Assembly: GCA_964627255.1 (NCBI GenBank)
Contig: CAZVIN010000088.1
Location: 1 to 64,000, forward strand
DNA: 64,000 nucleotides
From: CALLJL01 sp964627255
GTDB lineage: Bacteria; Acidobacteriota; Aminicenantia; Aminicenantales; CALLJL01
Direction: 5' to 3'
The position numbers and the translations under genes were made by a program. Positions 34,302-41,493 of this stretch are shown in pieces. Positions within the stretch are counted from its first letter, which is position 1, and each line of letters begins with the position of its first letter. The notes below the pieces were generated by a model. The model was given only the letters and a program-made list of their open reading frames with translations. It did not search any database and was not told the DNA's origin.

Positions 34302-34852
34302 TTGGCTCCAGGTTTAATTTCCCTTCGGCCAAAAGCAAAAAGATTGCCTGCCTGCCAGATCGCTTGCTGAACCTGACTCATAGGCTCGGTTAAAAATGAT
34401 ACTTTTTTAGTAACATTTTGAGCCTGGCCCATGACTGGGTCTACCTCGATTATATCTCCAATTGCCAGTTTCTCTTGGGCCAAAAGGTCAATAATTTGAG
34501 GCGAACGGAGCACCACCAGCCCAGAGTTGATAGCGTTGCGGAAATAAATAGGAGAATAAGAAGGGGCGATAATAGCGCCAATTTTAAGAGCCAAGAAACA
34601 GTCAACCGCTTGTTGTCGCGAAGAGCCGGCTCCAAAATTGCGGCCAGCAATGATAATATCTCCTTCCTTAACCTTGGAGGGAAAATCCTCCCAGCCTTTT
34701 AAGTTCCCTAAGGCATACTGACCCATCTGGGCTATATCAGTAATATGAAGATAAGCGTTATGATAAATTTGGTCGGTATCAATGTCTTCAATTAAGGCGC
34801 CCTTCTCATCTAAAAGAATCCACACCCTGCCTTTAATTCTTTCAGGTTTCAT
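34298..34852 (-). CDS. LeuD-like small subunit of an aconitase-family hydro-lyase (second pair)
   Basis: The swivelling small subunit, 184 residues. The characteristic DIIIAGRNFGAGSSRQQAVDCFLAL and SYSPIYFRNAINSGL are present. The substrate loop reads AYLHITDIAQM, unlike the YLRM/YLVM-type loops quoted for isopropylmalate or homoaconitate enzymes, so its substrate is open. It is directly adjacent to its large subunit (no gap) and overlaps tsaB by 4 bases. The parallel gene at 37431 is clearly a different subtype (loop KYTYTLMPPEEM). Confidence 0.85.
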   Translation of the reverse strand: MKPERIKGRVWILLDEKGALIEDIDTDQIYHNAYLHITDIAQMGQYALGNLKGWEDFPSKVKEGDIIIAGRNFGAGSSRQQAVDCFLALKIGAIIAPSYSPIYFRNAINSGLVVLRSPQIIDLLAQEKLAIGDIIEVDPVMGQAQNVTKKVSFLTEPMSQVQQAIWQAGNLFAFGRREIKPGAK

Positions 34853-36103
34853 TTAGAGGTCCTCCGGGCCAGCCAGATAACCCAGAACACAGGAAGCGGC
34901 AACAACTTCTGGGCTGGCCAAAATTATTTCTCCTTTTCCCTGTTTGCCGGGAAAGTTGCGGTTGCCTGTGCTTACCTGTACTTCACCCCTGCCAGTTAAC
35001 CCGGCGTGTCCCTCAGCACAGCCACCACAACCGGGGTTCATGAGGATTGCGCCGCTACGGAACAAAACTTCGATTATACCCTTTTCCAAACACTCTTCAT
35101 AAACGCGACGGGTAGCCGGAACCACCTTTAGCCTTACACCCGCCTTTATTTTCCGGCCAGCCAAAATCTTCGCCGCCGCTTCTAAGTCTTCAGTCCGGCC
35201 GTTAGTACAGGAACCAATTAAGCCGGAGTCGATAGTTTTACCTTTGACTTCGGCCAAATCATGAACATCAGTCGGGGACGGCGGTAAAGCAACCTGGGGG
35301 GTTAAGCCATCGATGTTGATCGTCAGCTCCTCGCAATAAACGGCGTCCTTGTCTGCCACATAACCGGCCCATGGCTCACCGGTATATTCTTCTATTTTTT
35401 GCTGAGCAGACGGGCTTACCTGGGGAATAAAAGCGATAATTCCCGCCATCTCCGTAATCATACTGCATAAGGTGATGCGGCCAGCTAAGGACAAGGCTGC
35501 GACTGCCGGACCATAGATTTCGGCCACTCTTTCGGCCAAGACCTTTGTGCCCAATTGCCGCAAAAGAAATAAAGTTAGGTCCTTAGCTGTTGCCTGCGGG
35601 CTGATTTCTCCTTGAAGACTGAGACGAACCGTCTCTGGGACCTGAAACCAAGTGCGACCAGTTCGAAAGGCAAAAGTAATATCGACGTCGCCCATTCCTT
35701 GACCAAAACAGCCCACAGCTCCGAGAAGATTCATATGACTGTCTGTCCCTACACAGGTGGTATTAGCTTTAGCCAGTCCTTCCTCAATTAGCACGTGGGT
35801 TCCTATCCCCCACTCAACATCGTAGACTTTCACTCCGTGTTTAAGGGCAAATTGACGACAAATTTGTTGATTATCAGCATAGCGAAGCAGGCAAGAAGTG
35901 GTGCAAAGGTCAAAGGTAAAAAAAGTCCGGCGGTTATCGTTTAGGGGCTCGTCGCCGTATTCTCTTTCATAGTTTTTTACCACGTTGGGGCCGCCAAAAT
36001 CTCGAGCCGTCCGCAGGTCAAGGCCCATCCAGACAATATTGCCAGGCTTTACTTCCTCTTCGGTATGGTTCTGGATTATTTTTTCGATTATTGTCTGGCC
36101 CAT
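34853..36103 (-). CDS. LeuC-like large subunit of an aconitase-family hydro-lyase (second pair)
   Basis: A 416-residue iron-sulfur hydro-lyase subunit. VGTDSHMNLLGAVGCFGQGMGDVD and the cluster ligands in GSCTNGR and NPGCGGCAEGHAG are all present, with STGNRNFPGKQG near the end. AGGAGG precedes the ATG by 6 bases. A 176-base A/T-rich gap without a gene (36104-36279) separates it from the dehydrogenase upstream. The family includes isopropylmalate, homoaconitate, citrate and dimethylmalate dehydratases. Being the second such pair in one operon, it probably acts on a different acid than the pair at 37431-39181. Confidence 0.87.
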   Translation of the reverse strand: MGQTIIEKIIQNHTEEEVKPGNIVWMGLDLRTARDFGGPNVVKNYEREYGDEPLNDNRRTFFTFDLCTTSCLLRYADNQQICRQFALKHGVKVYDVEWGIGTHVLIEEGLAKANTTCVGTDSHMNLLGAVGCFGQGMGDVDITFAFRTGRTWFQVPETVRLSLQGEISPQATAKDLTLFLLRQLGTKVLAERVAEIYGPAVAALSLAGRITLCSMITEMAGIIAFIPQVSPSAQQKIEEYTGEPWAGYVADKDAVYCEELTINIDGLTPQVALPPSPTDVHDLAEVKGKTIDSGLIGSCTNGRTEDLEAAAKILAGRKIKAGVRLKVVPATRRVYEECLEKGIIEVLFRSGAILMNPGCGGCAEGHAGLTGRGEVQVSTGNRNFPGKQGKGEIILASPEVVAASCVLGYLAGPEDL

Positions 36104-36279
36104 GAGCTGCCTCCTGGGGGTAAAAATTTGCCCTAACGATTAGCTTCTTCTGGCCCCCAATTTTTTTAACTCCACCTTTCTTCATTTAAATTTTTAATCT
36201 CTCCCTCCGCTCTTTAATATTTTTTCTCGTTAAATGCTCTGGGAATTTTTTCTTTTATTCCGGGTTCGTGGCCTATTAT

Positions 36280-37398
36280 TCATTCTAATCTTTCCGCCAC
36301 CGCCTTAGCCATATCAAGGGTAGAAGCTGAACCGCCCATATCATAGGTTCTTACTCTTCCTTCTTTGATTACTGCGGCAATCGAGTTTTCTAAACGGCGG
36401 GCCTTTTCTGCTTCTCCGAGCCACTCCAGCATCATCTTGGCCGCTAAAAGTGTCGCCGTGGGATTGACCTTATATTGTCCGGCGTATTTTGGGGCTGAAC
36501 CATGCACTGGCTCAAAAACAGCGTAATCGTCGCCAATGTTGCCCGCGCAAGCAAAACCAAGGCCGCCAACAAGTTGGCCGGCTAAATCCGAAATAATGTC
36601 GCCAAAAAGATTTTCGGCCACAAGAACATCATAATCTTGCGGGTTTTTTACCAGCCACATAGTCATGGAATCGATGTTTGCTTCACGAAATTCTATCTCC
36701 GGATACTCTTTGGCCATTTCTCGGGCCAATTGCAGGAAGAAACCGCCGGTTTCTCGCAGGACATTGGGCTTTTCCACCAGAGTGACCGAACGCCGCTTGT
36801 GCTCTCGAGCGTATTCAAAAGCCCGGCGCAGGATACGGGTACAGCCTTTTCGGGTCATAATTCTGGTAGACAGGGCGATATCCTCTTTGGGGACGTTTTT
36901 AAAAGCGCCCATCTTGGGATGAATGAGGAGGGCTTCTCTAACTTTATCAGGCAAAGGATAAAATTCCACTCCCGCATACATTCCCTCGGTATTTTCTCGA
37001 AAAATCACCAGGTCGATATTATCCCGATAATTCAAGGGATTGCCGGGATAAGCCTTAGACGGCCTTAAGTTGACATAAAGGTCAAACTCCTGGCGAAGCC
37101 TGACAATCGGGCTGAAATAAGCCATTCCCTTACCCCGCAGTGCTGGGTCAAGTTCTTTTTCGGCGTCTTCCTTCGGTTTAGAAGTAATGGCCCCAAAAAG
37201 GCAAGCATCGGTTTCCCGAAGAAGCTGGAGCGTCCGATCAGGTAAAGGATTCCCTTCTTTGCACCAGAATTCCCAGCCGATTTCACCATAACGGTATTCG
37301 GCGTCAAGTTGAAGTTTGTCCAGGACAAGCATGGCGGCGTCGATGACATCTCGGCCAATGCCATCTCCTGGAAGGATAGCAATCCGATATTTAGCCAT
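36280..37398 (-). CDS. Isocitrate/isopropylmalate/homoisocitrate-type dehydrogenase
   Basis: A 372-residue beta-decarboxylating dehydrogenase. It has ILPGDGIGRDV at the N-terminus and the Mg2+/substrate region DVLVAENLFGDIISDLAGQLVGG. The NAD-type site is GSAPKYAGQ..NPTATLLAAKMML. The substrate-specificity segment reads SPIVRLRQEFDLYVNLRP. It keeps the serine of isocitrate dehydrogenases and both arginines but not the asparagine, and it lacks the E-x-x-L of isopropylmalate enzymes. Isocitrate is my first guess, homoisocitrate second. It sits between two LeuCD-like pairs, with GGAGAAATAAAT before the ATG. Confidence 0.87.
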   Translation of the reverse strand: MAKYRIAILPGDGIGRDVIDAAMLVLDKLQLDAEYRYGEIGWEFWCKEGNPLPDRTLQLLRETDACLFGAITSKPKEDAEKELDPALRGKGMAYFSPIVRLRQEFDLYVNLRPSKAYPGNPLNYRDNIDLVIFRENTEGMYAGVEFYPLPDKVREALLIHPKMGAFKNVPKEDIALSTRIMTRKGCTRILRRAFEYAREHKRRSVTLVEKPNVLRETGGFFLQLAREMAKEYPEIEFREANIDSMTMWLVKNPQDYDVLVAENLFGDIISDLAGQLVGGLGFACAGNIGDDYAVFEPVHGSAPKYAGQYKVNPTATLLAAKMMLEWLGEAEKARRLENSIAAVIKEGRVRTYDMGGSASTLDMAKAVAERLE

Positions 37399-37430
37399 AT
37401 TTATTTCTCCTTATCCCTATAAAATATTTT

Positions 37431-37931
37431 TTATTTTATCAGTCCTTTGGCTATCAATTTCTGCCTGGTATAAGCAATTAGGCCCCCGGCCTTAAGAATG
37501 CCGATAACGGAATCGGGAAAAGGAGGAAAGCGGAAAGAACCCTTATCGCTACGAATCTCCCCGGCTTCCAAGTCAACATCAACCTCATCTCCTTTTAATA
37601 AAATATCAACTGCCTCCGGACATTGAATTACGAGGAGGCCTAAATTAATAGCGTTGCGAAAATAAATGCGGGCGAAGGAGCGGGCGACAACCGCCTGCAC
37701 ACCGGCGGCTTTCAAGCAAGCGGCGGCCTGCTCGCGAGAACTTCCGCAGCCAAAATTGCGACCAGCCACAATCACATCTCCTGGTTTAACCTGAGAAGCA
37801 AACTCTGGGTCAAGGTCTTCCAGCGCATGACGAGCCATTTCTTCTGGGGGCATCAAGGTATAGGTATATTTGCCCGGGAAAATAACATCGGTGTTGACGT
37901 TATCGCCGTATTTCCAAACTCTTCCTTTCAT
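37431..37931 (-). CDS. LeuD-like small subunit of an aconitase-family hydro-lyase (first pair)
   Basis: A 166-residue small subunit of the archaeal-type (AksE/LeuD) class. VIVAGRNFGCGSSREQAAACLKAAG and RSFARIYFRNAINLGLL are diagnostic. The N-terminal loop VIFPGKYTYTLMPPEEMARHAL sets substrate choice in this family; the exact specificity is not readable. It starts at an ATGA overlap with its large subunit and is followed 32 bases later by the dehydrogenase, so isomerisation and oxidation are likely consecutive steps. Confidence 0.88.
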   Translation of the reverse strand: MKGRVWKYGDNVNTDVIFPGKYTYTLMPPEEMARHALEDLDPEFASQVKPGDVIVAGRNFGCGSSREQAAACLKAAGVQAVVARSFARIYFRNAINLGLLVIQCPEAVDILLKGDEVDVDLEAGEIRSDKGSFRFPPFPDSVIGILKAGGLIAYTRQKLIAKGLIK

Positions 37932-39181
37932 AGATAACTCCTGGGGTCAGTAATTTTGCCTTCAATAGCCGAGGCCGCTACGGTCGCCGGTGACGCTAAG
38001 TAAATGGCTGAATCCCGGCTTCCCATCCGCCCCTTAAAATTCCTATTAGCGGTGGATAGAGCCACCTCGCCTGGAGCCAGAATACCCAGATGGGCACCGA
38101 GGCAAGGACCACAGCCTGGGTTCAAAATCACCGCGCCCGCTTCATAAAGAATCTCCAACCAGCCTCGCTTCAAGGCTTCAAGATAGACCGGCCTGGAAGC
38201 TGGCAGAACAAGCAGTCGGATATGGCGGTTTATCTTTTTCCCCTTGAGGAGGCGAACCGCTATTTCCAGGTCTTCTAATCTTCCGTTAGTACATGTTCCC
38301 AGCAAAGCCTGGTGAAAAACAGTCCCGGCTACTTCGCGCACAGGTTTAACGTTATCTACCGAATGAGGGCAGGCCACCTGAGGTTCCATCGCTGATAAAT
38401 CATATTCATATGAAGCTTCGTAGGTAGCATCAGGGTCAGAACGGACCACTTCAAATTCTTTCCTGGCTCTTCCCCTCAGCCATTCTAAACAGAGGTCATC
38501 TGGCTCAAAATAACCGTTTTTTGCCCCCATTTCAGCCGCCATATTGGTCATGACCAGCCGCGAATCTAAAGAAAGATTGGCCACGGCTTCGCCGGCAAAC
38601 TCCACCGCTTTATAATTGGCCCCTTCCGCACCTAAATCACCGATTAAACGGAGGATTACATCTTTGCTCATCACTCCAGCGGGCAGTTTTTTCTTTAAGA
38701 CGAACTTAATTGTCTCCGGGACGCGCAACCAGATTTCGTCGGTCGCCCAGATGGAAGCGGTTTCGGTACGACCGATACCCACCGCCAGGGCTCCAAAGGC
38801 GCCATAAGTCGTCGTGTGCGAATCACTGCCCACAATAAGATGCCCGGGCAAGGCAAAGCCTTGCTCGCTGAAAACCTGATGACAAACTCCAGATTCGATG
38901 TCAAAGAAATGGGGTAATCCTTGTTCCTTAACAAATTCTCTAATAATCTTGTGATTAAGGGCATGCTTTTCCGAGGCCGCGGGCACAACATGGTCCAGGA
39001 CGATGACAATTTTTTCGGGCGAGGCTACTCGGCTCAAACCGATTTCCTTAAACTCCTGGATGATCGCCGCACTGTTATCATGGGAAAGAACAAAATCCGG
39101 CGAAACTGTCACCACCTCCTTAGCTACTACTGCCCTTTTGGCTTTAAGACTTAAAATTTTTTCACTTAACGTTTGTCCCAT
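37928..39181 (-). CDS. LeuC-like large subunit of an aconitase-family hydro-lyase (first pair)
   Basis: I start at 39181 (417 residues, MGQTLSEKIL), 10 bases after the HD gene, with GAGG upstream. An earlier in-frame start at 39289 would lie inside the HD gene, and its extra 36 residues have no counterpart in the family. SDSHTTTYGAFGALAVGIGRTE, the cluster-ligand regions TCTNGR and NPGCGPCLGAHLG, and STANRNFKGRMG are all present. The N-terminal MGQTL(S/I)EKI resembles that of the second LeuC-like gene. Either aconitase-like (citrate/isocitrate) or isopropylmalate/homoaconitate activity is possible. Confidence 0.88.
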   Translation of the reverse strand: MGQTLSEKILSLKAKRAVVAKEVVTVSPDFVLSHDNSAAIIQEFKEIGLSRVASPEKIVIVLDHVVPAASEKHALNHKIIREFVKEQGLPHFFDIESGVCHQVFSEQGFALPGHLIVGSDSHTTTYGAFGALAVGIGRTETASIWATDEIWLRVPETIKFVLKKKLPAGVMSKDVILRLIGDLGAEGANYKAVEFAGEAVANLSLDSRLVMTNMAAEMGAKNGYFEPDDLCLEWLRGRARKEFEVVRSDPDATYEASYEYDLSAMEPQVACPHSVDNVKPVREVAGTVFHQALLGTCTNGRLEDLEIAVRLLKGKKINRHIRLLVLPASRPVYLEALKRGWLEILYEAGAVILNPGCGPCLGAHLGILAPGEVALSTANRNFKGRMGSRDSAIYLASPATVAASAIEGKITDPRSYL

Positions 39182-39191
39182 CTTTGCCTCA

Positions 39192-39722
39192 TTATTTAAA
39201 TATGTCAAAATTAACGAAATCGGCGTGATGAATAATGATCGCCTCCACCGTCCTCTTCCAGCCATCCCCCTCCTTAGAATGACCGGCAATTATATGGATA
39301 ATTTCGGCCGACAAATTAAACCGGGAGGCCAGCAAGGCGCCAGAAAAGGGATGGCGGAGCAATTCCCCCGAACGGCTCTTAATAAATTTTCCGTCGGCCC
39401 GTTCTATTTCCTGCAATTTACCCACGTCATGAAGAATAGCTCCCGCTAAAAGAAGGTCACGGCTAATCTTGACTTCAGCGGGATAGAATTCATCAATTAT
39501 CTCCGCCAAGCGTAAACAACATAAAGTGACTGCCCTGACATGAGTGATAAGACTTATTTTCGTCCCGGGAATAACTAGGGTAAAAGGTATCTGTTCCAGG
39601 TCATCCACACTCCAGCCGCCCTCCTTTAAAGCTTCAAGCCAGACAGCCATGGTTTTTTGCCGGAGCTCAGCATCCTGGATTAGGTTAATTTCGGGTAAAA
39701 GCGCCAATAGTTTCTTTTCCAT
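39192..39722 (-). CDS. HD-domain phosphohydrolase, function unknown
   Basis: A 176-residue soluble protein with the metal residues of the HD superfamily in order: THVRAVT (H), AILHDVGKL (HD, about 94), RHPFSGALLA (H) and a final IIIHHADFVNFD. Such short stand-alone HD proteins cleave phosphoester bonds in nucleotides or signalling molecules. It abuts the citryl-CoA-lyase-like gene with no gap and precedes the LeuC-like gene by 10 bases, so it belongs to the metabolic operon, where its role is unclear. It may remove a damaged metabolite or act as a regulator. Confidence 0.82.
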   Translation of the reverse strand: MEKKLLALLPEINLIQDAELRQKTMAVWLEALKEGGWSVDDLEQIPFTLVIPGTKISLITHVRAVTLCCLRLAEIIDEFYPAEVKISRDLLLAGAILHDVGKLQEIERADGKFIKSRSGELLRHPFSGALLASRFNLSAEIIHIIAGHSKEGDGWKRTVEAIIIHHADFVNFDIFK

Positions 39723-40499
39723 TCACGCCTCCTTTCCCGGCCCATCGTATTCAAAGTCCTCAGGATGTATTTTCCTCATCGGCTTCATCCTAATTTTTTC
39801 CTCATAGACATGGGCCACTAAGCCGGGAACACGGGCGATGATAAAAAAGGCATTACCTAATTCAGGAGGAAAGTCCAATTCACAAAGAAGAGCCGCAATC
39901 GCGCCGTCAACGTTAATAGGTAGTTTTTTACCTACAGAAGCTTCCAAATACGCCTCGACCTCACGAGCAATCTGGACAAATTGGCCGGCCAAGCCTAATT
40001 CGTCAGCCAGGCTAAAAAGTCTGGTGGTCCGTGGGTCTTGGGTATGAAGGCGATGGCCGAAACCCGAGGCCCGCTCGCCCTTAGCTTTCATTTCTTCCAG
40101 CAGCTCCGCCGCTGCTTCTTTAGGGGTGATATTTTTTTCGTTGGCGCGGCGGGCTATGGCCCAAAAAAGCTTCATCCCTTCTTCAATCGCTCCACCATGA
40201 TAACGGGAAATAGCCAAAACTCCAGCCGCCACCGCCGCGTTTAGGTCAGCACCTGTGGAGGCTACAGTTCGGGCCGCCAAGACCGAAGGCGGGCTGGCTC
40301 CATGGTCAATGGAGCTAACCAAAATGGCCTCGACCAGCTGCCCTACTTCTGGGGTTGGCATTTCTCCTTTTAGGGCTAAATAAATTGCCTGAGAAAACGT
40401 TATTCTTCCCATCAGCTCGTCGATAGCCTGGCCGCGCAAACGAATCTTGTTGGGTTTGACCTCGGTTATGGCTGTTTTCCAATGAAGCTCGGAAGACAT
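39723..40499 (-). CDS. ccl: Citryl-CoA lyase-like protein (short citrate-synthase fold)
   Basis: A 258-residue protein homologous to the C-terminal catalytic part of citrate synthase. The catalytic residues are visible: HGGAIEEG (first His), GFGHRLHTQDPR (second His) and NVDGA (Asp), plus DHGASPPS. Full citrate synthases are over 370 residues, while stand-alone citryl-CoA lyases (Hydrogenobacter Ccl) are about 260. It should split citryl-CoA into acetyl-CoA and oxaloacetate, or run in reverse. The acyl-CoA-synthetase-like genes just upstream fit this exactly. A related C-C lyase acting on another acyl-CoA cannot be excluded. Confidence 0.82.
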   Translation of the reverse strand: MSSELHWKTAITEVKPNKIRLRGQAIDELMGRITFSQAIYLALKGEMPTPEVGQLVEAILVSSIDHGASPPSVLAARTVASTGADLNAAVAAGVLAISRYHGGAIEEGMKLFWAIARRANEKNITPKEAAAELLEEMKAKGERASGFGHRLHTQDPRTTRLFSLADELGLAGQFVQIAREVEAYLEASVGKKLPINVDGAIAALLCELDFPPELGNAFFIIARVPGLVAHVYEEKIRMKPMRKIHPEDFEYDGPGKEA

Positions 40500-40535
40500 T
40501 TCTCCCTCCTCAGTCCTTATTCCTTTGATATAAGA

Positions 40536-41438
40536 TTAAAGAGAAGATTCCAGAATCTCTTTAGCCTTAGACGGAATTTCCGCGACGCTTTCTACGATTA
40601 TGGCGCCAACTTCCCTTAACCGCCGGGCTTTGCTCTCATAAGAGCCACGGGACCCCTCAATAATAGCTCCGGCGTGGGAAAATCGCGTTCCGGCTTTAGC
40701 AGCTCGGCCACCGATAAAGGCAATAACTGGTTTATGGCATTTTCCCTGAGCTACAAGGTCAGCCACTCTTTCCTCCTGGGTTGTTCCAATTTCACCAAAA
40801 AGAACAATGGCCTTGGTTTCGGGGTCAGCTTCAAATAGGGTCACCACTTCGGGAAGGGAAAGACCAACCACGGCATCGCCGCCCACGTGGATAATTGTCG
40901 ATTGGCCTATGCCAGCTTCTGTCAGGTAATAGGAAATGGCTGAAGTCATACCCCCGCTTCGAGAGGCCACCCCAATCGGCCCCGGTCTAAACCACTCCCT
41001 GGCTCTTTCTGCCCGGCCGCCGATCATCCCTAAAACGGCTTTACCAGGACTAATTAACCCCAAAGTATTCGGGCCAACAAAATTAGCGCCTTTTTCTTTG
41101 GCCACAGCCGCGATTTCTAAAACGTCATAGATCGGCACGCGATCGGGAACGATAACCAGAAGTTTTATTCCTGCCTCCAGAGCCTCGAGGGCCGCTTTTT
41201 TCACACCTGTGGCGGGGACAAAGATAACGCTGATATCAATCGGTCCGGCCTTTTCCCAGGCTTCAGGAAGGGAATTAAAAACAGGTACCCCGTAGACCTC
41301 TTGACCGCCTTTTCCTGGTGTTACACCAGCAACTACGTTAGTCCCATAGTCCTTCATTAGTTTTGTCCTGGCCATGCCCTCGCGTCCAGTTATACCTTGG
41401 ACTAAAACCCTTGATTTCTCGTCTACCAGGATAGACAT
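40536..41438 (-). CDS. Succinyl-/citryl-CoA synthetase-like alpha subunit
   Basis: CoA-binding and phosphohistidine subunit. I start at 41438 (300 residues, MSILVDEKSRVLVQGITG) with AGGATTAACAG upstream. The longer frame to 41513 would add a low-complexity N-rich leader and overlap the beta gene. GITGREG is the CoA/Rossmann entry, SRSGGMTSAISYYL the CoA site, and RFSHAGAI holds the active histidine. The size suits CcsB-like small subunits of citryl-CoA synthetase as well as SucD. Context (citryl-CoA-lyase-like gene next) favours citrate. Confidence 0.83.
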   Translation of the reverse strand: MSILVDEKSRVLVQGITGREGMARTKLMKDYGTNVVAGVTPGKGGQEVYGVPVFNSLPEAWEKAGPIDISVIFVPATGVKKAALEALEAGIKLLVIVPDRVPIYDVLEIAAVAKEKGANFVGPNTLGLISPGKAVLGMIGGRAERAREWFRPGPIGVASRSGGMTSAISYYLTEAGIGQSTIIHVGGDAVVGLSLPEVVTLFEADPETKAIVLFGEIGTTQEERVADLVAQGKCHKPVIAFIGGRAAKAGTRFSHAGAIIEGSRGSYESKARRLREVGAIIVESVAEIPSKAKEILESSL

Positions 41439-41493
41439 TCTGTTAATCCTATTATTCCGATTATTTTTATTCCTTTGATAGAATTTAAGGCCC

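Noticed and set aside
34298..39181. Reading the LeuCD and dehydrogenase genes as a classical leucine operon
   Set aside because: There are two LeuCD-like pairs, no leuA, and the dehydrogenase lacks isopropylmalate specificity residues; citryl-CoA-type genes are in the same operon.
39003..39449. Plus-strand open frame of ~148 codons
   Set aside because: It is antisense to the LeuC-like and HD genes, has no ribosome site and no recognisable domain.
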